Shown piece after piece: positions 15,784 to 23,729 of a stretch of 37,674 nt of DNA (positions are counted from its first letter, which is position 1; the number at the start of each line of letters is the position of its first letter). The notes below the pieces were generated by a model, which saw only the letters and a program-made list of their open reading frames with translations, was not told the DNA's origin and ran no database searches. The DNA is taken from the NCBI GenBank assembly GCA_046263195.1, contig JBHELG010000044.1, positions 1 to 37,674 of the forward strand. Direction: 5' to 3'. A program made the position numbers and the translations under genes. The stretch is from JBHELG01 sp046263195 (GTDB lineage Bacteria; Actinomycetota; Nitriliruptoria; Nitriliruptorales; JAHWKO01).

Positions 15784-16467
15784 TCAGACGTCCATGAAGC
15801 GGTAGCCGATGCCACGGACCGTGACGATCCGTTCCGGGTTGTGGGGATCGCATTCGACGCGAGTGCGCAAGCGCCGGACGTGCACATCCAGGGTCTTGGT
15901 GTCCCCGACGTAGTCGGGACCCCACACCTCCTCTATCAGCCTGCCACGTGTGAGGACCAGACCGGCATTTTCGATGAGCAACTCGAGCAGGTCGAACTCC
16001 TTGGGTGGCAAGTCCACCTTCCTGCCGTCGACGTGGACCTCGTGCCGGCTGCGGTCGACGCGCACCCCGCGGGCTTCGATGGGAGCATCCAGGTCGATCG
16101 TCACAGCCCTGCCACGACGCAGGACTGCACGAATGCGGGCGATGAGCTCACGTGACGAGAACGGTTTCGTGATGTAGTCATCCGCCCCGAGCTCGAGCCC
16201 GACGACCCGATCCACCTCAGCATCCTTGGCTGTCACCATGATGATGGGAATATTGCTGCGAGCGCGCAGACGGCGACACAACTCCGTCCCGGACAGACCC
16301 GGCAGCATGAGGTCGAGCAGAACGAGGTCGGGACGCTCGCGCTCCCACGTCGGCAGGGCCGCATCGCCGCTGACCGCTCGGACCACCGTGAAGCCTTCGG
16401 CCTCCAACGAAGCTGTCAGCCCCTCGACGATGGCGACTTCATCCTCGACGATCAGAATCTTTGGCAT
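15784..16467 (-). CDS. OmpR/PhoB-family response regulator (RegX3/PhoB-like)
   Basis: 227 residues. Receiver domain with acidic residues EDE at 8-10, phospho-acceptor Asp52 (LVLLDLMLPG), Thr79 and Lys101 (DDYITKPF), then a winged-helix DNA-binding domain (FDLLELLIENAG, VWGPDY, LDVHVRRLR, VRGIGYRF). Its position beside a PAS-type kinase, phoU and pst makes it the phosphate regulator. The ATG at 16467 fits the family start (MPKILIVEDE); a TTG at 16494 is also in frame. Divergent from phoU with 68 bases between starts, so the two promoters must overlap. Activates pst genes at low phosphate in known systems. Confidence 0.95.
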   Translation of the reverse strand: MPKILIVEDEVAIVEGLTASLEAEGFTVVRAVSGDAALPTWERERPDLVLLDLMLPGLSGTELCRRLRARSNIPIIMVTAKDAEVDRVVGLELGADDYITKPFSSRELIARIRAVLRRGRAVTIDLDAPIEARGVRVDRSRHEVHVDGRKVDLPPKEFDLLELLIENAGLVLTRGRLIEEVWGPDYVGDTKTLDVHVRRLRTRVECDPHNPERIVTVRGIGYRFMDV

Positions 16468-16535
16468 GGCCTCATAAGCAAGGTAGCAGTCCAAGGCTGG
16501 GCGTATGATGACTGTTACGGGGAGGAGGCGGTCCG
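16468..16535. promoter_or_regulatory. Divergent promoter region between the regulator gene and phoU
   Basis: 68 bases separate the two starts. TATGAT at 16504-16509 is a good -10 candidate for phoU, followed by GGGAGGAGG (16519-16527), a very strong ribosome site 8 bases before the GTG. No convincing -35 or PHO-box-like repeat is visible in this short gap. Confidence 0.4.
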
Positions 16536-17225
16536 GTGCGAAACCATTTTCATGCCGAGATCGACCATCTCGTCGACGCGCTCGTGGGGATGGGGGAAAT
16601 TGCCGGCGAGATGCTGGCGAGGGGCGTGCGTGCCCTCGTCCGCCGCGACCTCTCCCTTGCGGACGAAGTCATGCGCTCGGACGACGAGGTTGACGCCCGT
16701 TACGTCCAGGTACAGAACCGCATCGTGCGGACCCTGGCCCTGCAAGCTCCCGTCGCCAGTGACCTGCGCCTGCTGTCGGCGATGCTGCACGTCAACATCC
16801 ATCTCGAGCGCATGGGCGATTACGCCGTCAACGTCGCCCGGATGGCCAAGTTGTCCGCGAACTACCAGGACGAACCGGAGCTCGCCGACCAACTGCGCGA
16901 GATGGCGGAGATAGCGATCGAGGTGGGTGAGGAGGCCGTGGTCTCCTTCGCGCAACGCGACCTGGAACGTGCCCGGCGCCTGCCCCTGCTCGACGACAGT
17001 GTCGATCATCTCAACATCGGGGTCTTCAAGCGTCTCGTGCGACTCGCCTCGGACGACGAGTCCCACTTGGAGTGGGCCACTCACATGATCCTCGTCGCCC
17101 GACAGATCGAGCGCTGGAGCGATCACGCGGTGGACATTGGCGAGGCGACGATCTTTGCGGTCACCGGCGAGATGGTGGAGCTTTCGAGCAACACCCCGAC
17201 TGGGAGTGGCGGCCGCGCAGGCTGA
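16536..17225 (+). CDS. phoU: Phosphate signalling protein PhoU
   Basis: 229-residue, all-helical cytosolic protein with two three-helix PhoU repeats (about 1-110 and 120-210). The family motifs are seen in both halves: DLRLLSAMLHVNIHLERMGDY in the first and WATHMILVARQIERWSDHAVDI in the second; these Glu/Asp/Arg rows bind metal. It links the Pst transporter to the kinase and represses the regulon when phosphate is plentiful. GTG start with GGGAGGAGG 8 bases upstream. It is divergent from the regulator and convergent with pstA (8 bases between stops), whereas phoU commonly follows pstB in one operon. Confidence 0.96.
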   Translation: MRNHFHAEIDHLVDALVGMGEIAGEMLARGVRALVRRDLSLADEVMRSDDEVDARYVQVQNRIVRTLALQAPVASDLRLLSAMLHVNIHLERMGDYAVNVARMAKLSANYQDEPELADQLREMAEIAIEVGEEAVVSFAQRDLERARRLPLLDDSVDHLNIGVFKRLVRLASDDESHLEWATHMILVARQIERWSDHAVDIGEATIFAVTGEMVELSSNTPTGSGGRAG

Positions 17226-17233
17226 CTCCATCC

Positions 17234-18172
17234 TCAAAGGCCCCTACGTCGACCACGACGCATGGTGACGAGGCGGGCGAGGAAGGCGAAGAGGAGCACG
17301 ACGAGCAGCAGCTCGAGAGCTCCAGCCCACGCCTTGGCCTGGCCCGCCTGGTAGGGGCTGCGAGCCCCGTCGAAGATGAGAAGTGTGAGCGCGGCCTGAG
17401 GTTGGCCCTGGAGTGCCGTGACAATCTCGAGCGCCCCGAACGCGGTGAGGATGAGCGGCGCAGTCTCACCGATCGCCCGCGCAATGGCGAGCATCGAACC
17501 GGTGACGAGTCCCGGTCCGGCGGCCGGCAGGACGACTCGCACTGTCGTCTGCCAGCGCCGCGCTCCCAGCGCATATGCGCCATGACGCAGATCGTCGGGC
17601 ACGAGCTTCAGAATCTCCTCAGCCGACCGCACAACGATGGGCAGCATGAGCAGGCCGAGAGAGAGGGCACCAACCAGCGTCCCGAAGCCGATCATCTGCA
17701 CGAGGGCCGCGTAGATGAACAAGCCCACGAAGATCGACGGCACTCCCGTCATGACGTCGGTGAAGAAACGAATCGGCGCCGTGAGCGGGTCACGGCGAAA
17801 CTCCACCAGATAGACAGCGGCCGCCACGCCGAGTGGGACGCTCAGGCCAGTCGCGATGAGCGTCATGTACAGGGTTCCGATCAGACCGTGCAGCCAGCCC
17901 CCTCCCGGCCGTCGCAACGAGATCGACACAGTCGTCAAGAACTCCCAGTTCATGGCCGGGGCGCCGTTGCGGATGACCACAAAGAGGATGAGGGCGAGCG
18001 GAACGAGCGCGAGCAGCAGGCAGGCGAACAGCAGCCCGGTCATGATCCGGTCGCGTCGCATTCGCCTGCGGGCCCGTGGACTCTTCGTCTGCAGGCTCGA
18101 CGTCAGATCCCCGGGGGTGGGGGGGTGTCCCCCGCCATCTCCGTGACTGAGGTCCACAGCCGTGTCCGTCAC
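17234..18172 (-). CDS. pstA: Phosphate ABC transporter permease PstA
   Basis: 312-residue inner-membrane permease with six predicted helices after a ~40-residue hydrophilic, Gly- and Arg-rich N-terminus. The permease signature loop is clear (DDLRHGAYALGARRWQTTVRVVLP, residues ~198-221), followed by ARAIGETAPLILTAFG. The GTG at 18172 overlaps the pstC stop by 4 bases (GTGA), so it is translationally coupled. A longer frame to 18208 lies inside pstC and is not needed. Forms the channel with PstC, and PstB drives transport. Last gene of the pstS-pstC-pstA run. Confidence 0.96.
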   Translation of the reverse strand: MTDTAVDLSHGDGGGHPPTPGDLTSSLQTKSPRARRRMRRDRIMTGLLFACLLLALVPLALILFVVIRNGAPAMNWEFLTTVSISLRRPGGGWLHGLIGTLYMTLIATGLSVPLGVAAAVYLVEFRRDPLTAPIRFFTDVMTGVPSIFVGLFIYAALVQMIGFGTLVGALSLGLLMLPIVVRSAEEILKLVPDDLRHGAYALGARRWQTTVRVVLPAAGPGLVTGSMLAIARAIGETAPLILTAFGALEIVTALQGQPQAALTLLIFDGARSPYQAGQAKAWAGALELLLVVLLFAFLARLVTMRRGRRRGL

Positions 18173-19167
18173 GGGCTCACCACCGCGGGGGGGTTGCCGA
18201 CCTTCCACACCACGAACCGCGCCGCGGCGTTGACGACAATCGTGATCACGAAGAGCGCCACCCCAATGGCGACCAGGGCCTGAACGCCTTCGGGACTGGA
18301 CTCCTGGAACGTGTTCGCGATGAGAGCCGCCATGGAATAGCCGGGGCGCATGACGCTGACGTCGATGCTCGCTGCCGAGCCGATGAGCAGCGCCACGGCG
18401 ATCGTCTCGCCCAGGGCGCGGCCGAGTCCGAGCATGGAGGCCCCGACGATCCCCGACGTCGTGCGGGGCAGAACGACATGTCGCATGACTTCCCAGCGAG
18501 TCGCCCCGAGTGCATAGGCCGCATCCCGTTCCGCCTGCGGAACCGCGGTGAAGACCTCACGGATTATGGCCGTGATGATGGGCAGGACCATGATGGCGAG
18601 CACGGTCCCCGCCGAGAGATGGCTGAACCCTGTCGGTGGTCCGGCAAGGATGGGGAGCCACCCCCCGAGCGAGGCCGAGAGCATCCTCATGAGCGGGAGC
18701 AGCACAATCGGGATGAAGAAGAGGACTCCCCAAAGCCCGTACACGACGCTAGGCACGGCGGCGAGGAGTTCGACCGCATAGCTGAGAGGGCGGCGGACCG
18801 AGCGTGGCGCGACCTCGGACAGGTAGAGCGCCACTCCGATCGACAGGGGGAGGGCGAGCGTGAGCGCGATGACCGACGTGGTAATGGTTCCGTAGATGAA
18901 CGGCAGTGCGCCGTAGGTGCCGGTGATCTCCGTGCGGGACGGGCCGGGCTTCCACTGGCGCCCGGTGAGGAAACCGAAGCCCTCCTTGACGAACACCGGC
19001 CACGCATCTGCGGTCGTCGAGGCGATCATCAGACCGAGGACGAGGAGCACGCTCACACCGGCGGCCGTCACGAGCCCCCGAAAAACCGTGTCGGCATGAC
19101 GGCCAGACCCTCTGCTTGCGAGGGGTCCGGAGTCGGGCTCCAACTCTGGCGGGAGGTCGTTCGTCAT
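18169..19167 (-). CDS. pstC: Phosphate ABC transporter permease PstC
   Basis: 332-residue inner-membrane permease. One helix at about residues 28-50 is followed by the characteristic periplasmic stretch (FGFLTGRQWKPG) and five more helices. The cytoplasmic coupling loop reads ERDAAYALGATRWEVMRHVVLP, followed by GRALGETIAVALLIG. The ATG overlaps the pstS stop by 4 bases and its own stop overlaps the pstA start, so pstS, pstC and pstA form one tightly coupled unit. Partner of PstA. Confidence 0.96.
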   Translation of the reverse strand: MTNDLPPELEPDSGPLASRGSGRHADTVFRGLVTAAGVSVLLVLGLMIASTTADAWPVFVKEGFGFLTGRQWKPGPSRTEITGTYGALPFIYGTITTSVIALTLALPLSIGVALYLSEVAPRSVRRPLSYAVELLAAVPSVVYGLWGVLFFIPIVLLPLMRMLSASLGGWLPILAGPPTGFSHLSAGTVLAIMVLPIITAIIREVFTAVPQAERDAAYALGATRWEVMRHVVLPRTTSGIVGASMLGLGRALGETIAVALLIGSAASIDVSVMRPGYSMAALIANTFQESSPEGVQALVAIGVALFVITIVVNAAARFVVWKVGNPPAVVSP

Positions 19168-20249
19168 TGCTGAGAGTTGATGAGGTTCACCTTCTCGAGC
19201 GCGCGCTCCTGCAGTGCGTCGGGAATCGGCGCGTAATGGCTGGCCTGGGCCGTGGCGTCCCCCTCTTGCAGCGCCCAGACGAGGAAGTCCTTCAGGGCCG
19301 CCCCCTCGTTCTCCGAGTACTTGCAGGTGTGGGCGAGGATCCAGGTCGCCCCGACGATCGGGTAACCCTGCCCGCGCACGCCGAGCACGTCGAAGCGCAG
19401 GTCCTCGGGAATGGTGATCCCGTCGGCTGCGGCGGCGGTGGACTCGAGTGTGGCCGTGACGGCGTTACCGTCCGCGTTGACCATGTCAGCAGCCGTAAGT
19501 TGGTTCTCGAGCACATACGACAGCTCGACGTAGCCGATCGCACCGGGGGTCTGCCGGACCGCGGCAGTGACCCCGTCGTTGCCCTGCCCCCCGATCCCCA
19601 CGGGCCACTGGACTTCCTTGCCCTTACCTACCCGCTGGTCCCAGCTGGGCGAGACGTCCGCGAGGAAGGTCGTGAACACGCTCGTCGTGCCGGAGCTGTC
19701 GGAGCGGTGGACAACCGTGATGCGCTGGTCGGGCAAGGCCGCTGCGGGGTTGAGCTGCACTATGGCGGGATCGCGGAGGCTGGTGACCTCACCGAGGAAG
19801 ATTCGGGCCAGGGTCGGCCCGTCGAGTGTGAGCTTCTCGATCCCCGGGATGTTGAAGGGGATGGCAACCGCTCCGAACACCGTGGGGACGTGCACGGTAG
19901 GGCACCCCCGGGCCTCGGTCGCCGCCTGGATCTCGCCTTCCGTCAGATAGGCGTCGCTGCCGGCGAACTGCACGCTCTGGGCGACGAATTGTTGGATGCC
20001 ACCGCCCGAGCCGATGCCCTGGTAGTTGATGCTGACCGCAGGCTGTACGTCCTTGTACTGCGCGATCCAGTCGAGGTAGAGCGGTTCGGGGAACGTCGCC
20101 CCAGCCCCTACGAGCCGCGCCCCGAGTCCTCCCCCACCGCCCCCGGCCTTGGTTGCGGGCCGGGGGTCCCCGGCCGTGCCCCCGCCACATCCGGTGGACA
20201 GGAGGGCGAGCAAGAGCAGGGCGAACAGGGGCGTGTGTCGTAGCCGCAT
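19164..20249 (-). CDS. pstS: Phosphate-binding lipoprotein PstS
   Basis: 361 residues. Lipoprotein signal ending in LLSTGC (lipidated Cys21), then a Gly-rich linker. Mature-protein motifs: GAGATFPEPLYLDWI, GIGSGGGIQQF, FAGSDAYL and the phosphate-binding loop VHRSDSSGTTSVF. Captures phosphate at the outer face of the membrane and hands it to PstC/PstA. The ATG at 20249 has GGGAG 8 bases upstream; longer starts (to 20330) would spoil the signal peptide. First gene of the coupled pstSCA run; a PHO-box-like stretch precedes it. Confidence 0.96.
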   Translation of the reverse strand: MRLRHTPLFALLLLALLSTGCGGGTAGDPRPATKAGGGGGGLGARLVGAGATFPEPLYLDWIAQYKDVQPAVSINYQGIGSGGGIQQFVAQSVQFAGSDAYLTEGEIQAATEARGCPTVHVPTVFGAVAIPFNIPGIEKLTLDGPTLARIFLGEVTSLRDPAIVQLNPAAALPDQRITVVHRSDSSGTTSVFTTFLADVSPSWDQRVGKGKEVQWPVGIGGQGNDGVTAAVRQTPGAIGYVELSYVLENQLTAADMVNADGNAVTATLESTAAAADGITIPEDLRFDVLGVRGQGYPIVGATWILAHTCKYSENEGAALKDFLVWALQEGDATAQASHYAPIPDALQERALEKVNLINSQQ

Positions 20250-20279
20250 CCGCTCAACTCCCGGTAGCCAGATGAGCGG

Positions 20280-20323
20280 ACAGTAAGAGGTGCGCCTGAA
20301 GGTGAGCTGACGCCAGAGTGAAC
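20280..20323 (-). promoter_or_regulatory. Candidate PHO-box-like region and -10 upstream of pstS
   Basis: On the minus strand the heptamers GTTCACT (20323-20317), GCTCACC (20307-20301) and GCGCACC (20295-20289) resemble the GTTCACC half-sites bound by actinobacterial PhoP/RegX3. A weak -10 (TACTGT, 20285-20280) follows directly. The spacings are 16 and 12 bases rather than the expected 11, so the match is imperfect. Confidence 0.35.
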
Positions 20324-20394
20324 AACCCATGAACGGGCAATGTCTCGTCGCCTGGCATGCCGAACATCGAGTGGAGGGTTACCTAGCTGGTCGA

Positions 20395-20859
20395 CTAGAC
20401 CTCCAGGGTACGCGGCTTCGCATACACGGCCTTGCCGGTCCCGAGCGTCACGAACGGGGCGATGGGGACGGCACCACGTCGACCGGACGACCGCAGCGTC
20501 TCCACCATGCCCGTCTCCCGCAGATACCAGGTCTGGGTATGGCCGCCATGAAGCGTCATAGGCACCGGCGGGGACACGGGCAGCGGGTTCAAGTAGCCGG
20601 GGATCGTCCCACCCTGCCCATCGCGGATCTCGAGCCCATAACCGGTGATAACCACCGATGCCCGGCCGAGATTGCGTGCTTCGATGGTGATGAGCCCATC
20701 ATCGAAGTCCGGCGGGATATAACCGTGGCCGGAAGTAACCTTGACCCTCGCGCCCGTATAGAGGTGCGACATGGTGGCCACGATCAAGCTTCCAACGGCC
20801 GTCAGCAACGCGAGCAGCGCGATGATGAACGTCAGCAGGTTGAACGCCTCCGAGCTCAT
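20395..20859 (-). CDS. Unknown protein with one N-terminal membrane helix and a beta-rich extracytoplasmic domain
   Basis: 154 residues from ATG 20859 (weak AGGGA upstream). Residues ~6-30 form one hydrophobic helix (FNLLTFIIALLALLTAVGSL), followed by a domain with alternating hydrophobic residues: ARVKVTSGHG, LITIEARNLGRASVVITGYGLEIRDG, then TQTWYLRETG and a basic C-terminus. The pattern suggests an Ig-like or jelly-roll domain anchored to the membrane; I recognise the general type of uncharacterised anchored proteins but no named family. It lies between pstB and pstS on the same strand, so it may belong to the phosphate regulon. Role unknown. Confidence 0.7.
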   Translation of the reverse strand: MSSEAFNLLTFIIALLALLTAVGSLIVATMSHLYTGARVKVTSGHGYIPPDFDDGLITIEARNLGRASVVITGYGLEIRDGQGGTIPGYLNPLPVSPPVPMTLHGGHTQTWYLRETGMVETLRSSGRRGAVPIAPFVTLGTGKAVYAKPRTLEV

Positions 20860-21050
20860 CGCGTCCCTATCAGCGCCGCCACATCTGGACGAGGACGTTC
20901 CAGGCGAGGAGAACGTGCACCCACCTGACCCCCGAGGGCCCGCCCGTGCCAACCTCCTTCCAGGCGAGGATGGCTGCCCAGCGGTCGAGACACCTCGCCC
21001 ACTACGAGGCCAGCCAGGCGAAGACGCTCGCTCATCATGTAGGGAATCAT
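20856..21050 (-). CDS. Possible small upstream ORF coupled to the unknown membrane protein
   Basis: 64 codons from ATG 21050 (or a second ATG 12 bases on). The stop overlaps the start of the membrane-protein gene by 4 bases (ATGA), the arrangement seen for coupled genes. The translation is Arg- and Gly-rich with no recognisable domain, and no good ribosome site precedes either ATG. It may be a translated leader or simply chance. Confidence 0.2.
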   Translation of the reverse strand: MIPYMMSERLRLAGLVVGEVSRPLGSHPRLEGGWHGRALGGQVGARSPRLERPRPDVAALIGTR

Positions 21051-21284
21051 CCTGTGGTCATCTGGGAGGCGGGGGCCACTCGGCGCAGCAACCTCTACAA
21101 GCCCCGGGCCAGGATCTCAAGTGCAACGGGAGGTCTTGGCCAAAGCGAATGCGCCTCTCCTCGCCCAACCATCCGTAAAGGGCGAAATATCCTCGGCGGG
21201 GAGGCATGAGACCGGGTTCCGACGCGGCTCCGACCCGCCCGAACCTGGCGATCGCGAGGATCTGACCGCTGTGGGGTCTTTGCC
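20860..21284. other. Region between pstB and the unknown membrane protein, no firm gene
   Basis: 425 bases. Apart from the weak ORF at 20856-21050, none of the short frames here shows a ribosome site or motif. The phrase TTCCAGGCGAGGA occurs twice about 60 bases apart (near 20898 and 20957). No terminator after pstB was recognised, so read-through from pstB into the downstream genes is possible. Confidence 0.4.
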
Positions 21285-22322
21285 CTAGCCGAAGCGGCCG
21301 GTTATGTAGGCCTCGGTACGCGGATCGGATGACTGGGTGAAGATGTGTTCCGTCCCATCGAACTCGACGAGGACGCCGCTGCGCTCTCCCGATGCCGGAT
21401 CCACCTCCACAGTCAGGAATGCCGTGCGATCGGAGACGCGGGCGGCCTGCTGCATGTTGTGGGTGACGATGACGATCGTGTAGCGGTCGCGCAGCGACCG
21501 CATGAGATCCTCGATCCTCAGCGTCGCGATGGGATCCAGTGCGGAGCAAGGCTCGTCCATGAGGATGACATCAGGTTCGACCGCCAGCGCCCGGGCGATG
21601 CAGAGGCGCTGCTGCTGGCCACCGGACAAAGCCAGTGCGTTCGACCCCAGCTTGTCTTTCACCTCGTCCCACAGTGCTGCTGCACGCAGCGCCTGTTCGA
21701 CGTCATCGTCGAGGTTGCGGACATGACCGTGAAGCCGGGGACCGAACGCAACGTTGTCGTAGATGGACTTCGGAAAGGGGTTGGGCTTCTGGAACACCAT
21801 GCCGATTCGGCGGCGCACCTCGACCGGGTCCACATCCTCGTCGTAGAGGTCCTCACCGTTGTAGAGGACGGAACCCTCGATCGAGGCGCCGGCGACAAGA
21901 TCGTTCATGCGGTTGAGGCAGCGGAGGAGCGTGGACTTCCCGCATCCGCTCGGCCCGATGATGGCGGTGATCTCGCGGCGGGGGATATCGAAGCTCACGT
22001 CGCGCAAGGCCGTGGCGGCGCCGTAGCGGACCCTCACGTCTCGGAGATTGAAGACTGAGCCCATCGCTTCATCTGCCGCCGGACCTTGAGGTGGGTGTGA
22101 GGACTGGCGGGTCAGAGCGTCAGCGACGCGGGTGGCCCACTCTTCGCTGGATGGCGGCCGGGTACGGGTCTCAGAGAGGTGAGTCATCGGCCGGTTCGCG
22201 TCTTGCGCCCCGCCTGCCGGCCTCATCGGACTCCAACCCGGGGGCATGACTCCGGGGTCTATCCCGGACCGTTCGTCCTGCCCACGCGGGTAGTTCGCGG
22301 TCGGACGGGGGACGGTCGTCAT
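21285..22322 (-). CDS. pstB: Phosphate ABC transporter ATPase PstB, with N-terminal extension
   Basis: ABC ATPase that powers phosphate import. The core (starting near MGSVFNLRDV, residue ~87) has Walker A GPSGCGKST, Q-loop FQKPNPFPKS, signature LSGGQQQR, Walker B VILMDEP and H-loop THN, plus the PstB-typical ITGRFG end. From ATG 22322, which has ACAGGAG about 6 bases upstream, the protein is 345 residues, some 85 longer than usual, with a Pro-, Arg- and Ser-rich extension. Internal ATGs at 22187 and 22064 would give shorter proteins but lack clear ribosome sites. It precedes pstS in transcription order instead of ending the operon. Confidence 0.93.
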   Translation of the reverse strand: MTTVPRPTANYPRGQDERSGIDPGVMPPGWSPMRPAGGAQDANRPMTHLSETRTRPPSSEEWATRVADALTRQSSHPPQGPAADEAMGSVFNLRDVRVRYGAATALRDVSFDIPRREITAIIGPSGCGKSTLLRCLNRMNDLVAGASIEGSVLYNGEDLYDEDVDPVEVRRRIGMVFQKPNPFPKSIYDNVAFGPRLHGHVRNLDDDVEQALRAAALWDEVKDKLGSNALALSGGQQQRLCIARALAVEPDVILMDEPCSALDPIATLRIEDLMRSLRDRYTIVIVTHNMQQAARVSDRTAFLTVEVDPASGERSGVLVEFDGTEHIFTQSSDPRTEAYITGRFG

Positions 22323-22532
22323 CCCGGCTCGGCTCCTGTCGCGTTCGCGCGATCAGCGCTCCAGATTCGGCCCACCTACCGCGGCTACGCGCTGATCCTG
22401 ACGCCCGCCACTCTACGCCACGCCCCGCCGCCCGGCGGCGCCCTGCTCGAGGAGGAAGGTGAACTCTCGGTGAACGGGAGGGGCGAGAGCAAGGCCGGTG
22501 GTGCGCCCCGTGATGGTCATCCTGACGGTCGC

Positions 22533-23525
22533 TCAAAAGTCACTGCTGGCGTACTCCCGCATCTTTTCCAGGCTATGACGAGCGCGCACGGTCCGGATGG
22601 TGCCGCTCTTCGAACGCATGACGACAGATTCGGTCGTGACCCCGCGGCCATCGAACGAGACCCCCCCAACCAGGCCACCAGAGGTGATCCCGGTACAGAC
22701 GAAGAACACGTCCTCGCTTGCGACGAGATCGTCGGTGGTCAGGACCTGGTCGAGGTCGTAACCCTGGTCGGTCAAGGCTTCACGCTCCTCGTCGCTCCTG
22801 GGCCACAATCGACCGAACATGCGCCCGCCGAGCGCCTTCGTTGCGCACGCCCCGATGACACCCTCAGGGGTGCCGCCGATCCCCATGAGGACGTCGACGT
22901 CACGCCGCTCCTCCCATGCTGCCTGGACTCCTGCGGCGACGTCACCGTGGTCGAAGAGGGTCAGCCGGGCACCTGCCTCGCGGATCTGCCGCTTGAGATC
23001 GTCGTGACGGTCGCGTTCGAGCATGGCGACCGTCACTTCCCGGACCTCCCTGCCCGTCGCCCTCGCGATGGCCTGGAGGTTCTCGCCTACAGACGCGTCG
23101 AGGTGGACCACGTCACCGACCTCGGGGCCGACCACGATCTTCTCCATGTACATCGCCGGACCAGGGTCGAACATCGTGTCGCGCGGTGCGAGCGCGATCA
23201 CGGAGATCGCCCCTGTCCGGCCCTCCGCGAGCAGGGTCGTGCCTTCGACCGGGTCAACGGCGATGTCGGTCTGCGGAGGCTCGCCGGTGCCGATCTCCTC
23301 GCCGTTGTAGAGCATGGGCGCCTCGTCCTTCTCTCCCTCCCCGATGACGACGACGCCATCCATGGAGACGGTCGAGAGCATTACACGCATCGCGTCGACC
23401 GCAGCCTGGTCGCCTGATTCCTTGTCGCCTCTGCCCTGCCAGCGTGCCGCGGCGAGGGCGGCCGCTTCGGTTACCCGCACGAGTTCGAGCGCGAGGTTGC
23501 GATCGGGGCCCTGCTTGTCGCCCAT
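22533..23525 (-). CDS. glpX: Class II fructose-1,6-bisphosphatase
   Basis: 330-residue GlpX-type enzyme of gluconeogenesis, converting fructose 1,6-bisphosphate to fructose 6-phosphate with a divalent metal. Signatures: GDKESGDQAAVDAMR, IGEGEKDEAPMLYNGE, DIAVDPVEGTT, MLERDRHDDL and MGIGGTPEGV, all typical of class II enzymes. Start at 23525 (MGDKQGPDRN) has AAAGGAG seven bases upstream, better than the ATG at 23549. GlpX is the usual FBPase of actinomycetes. It runs toward pstB on the same strand, but the 210-base gap suggests separate transcription. Confidence 0.96.
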   Translation of the reverse strand: MGDKQGPDRNLALELVRVTEAAALAAARWQGRGDKESGDQAAVDAMRVMLSTVSMDGVVVIGEGEKDEAPMLYNGEEIGTGEPPQTDIAVDPVEGTTLLAEGRTGAISVIALAPRDTMFDPGPAMYMEKIVVGPEVGDVVHLDASVGENLQAIARATGREVREVTVAMLERDRHDDLKRQIREAGARLTLFDHGDVAAGVQAAWEERRDVDVLMGIGGTPEGVIGACATKALGGRMFGRLWPRSDEEREALTDQGYDLDQVLTTDDLVASEDVFFVCTGITSGGLVGGVSFDGRGVTTESVVMRSKSGTIRTVRARHSLEKMREYASSDF

Positions 23526-23729
23526 TGCGACTCCTTTCTGGCCTGGCACGACGCGAGATACTCGGCGGATCTCCTGACTCTAATCTCGAGCCGCTGGTGT
23601 GGGCCCGGCTTTGAGGTCGCCCCGTCGTGAGCCCACCCGACTGTGGCGTCGTGCTCTCAACTGCCGCTTCGTGTTCGTCGAGCAGGATGGCGGGCGTTCC
23701 GCTTGAGCAACGCAGGACAGTGCAGGCCG

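Noticed and set aside
17072..18283. Long plus-strand frame of about 400 codons
   Set aside because: Lies antisense to pstA; its translation is charged and low in hydrophobics with no motif, while pstA on the other strand is unmistakable.
20946..21209. 87-codon plus-strand frame between pstB and the unknown membrane protein
   Set aside because: No ribosome site and no motif; opposite to the direction of the surrounding operon.
22179..23417. 412-codon plus-strand frame
   Set aside because: Antisense to glpX and the start of pstB; composition reflects mirrored codon bias.
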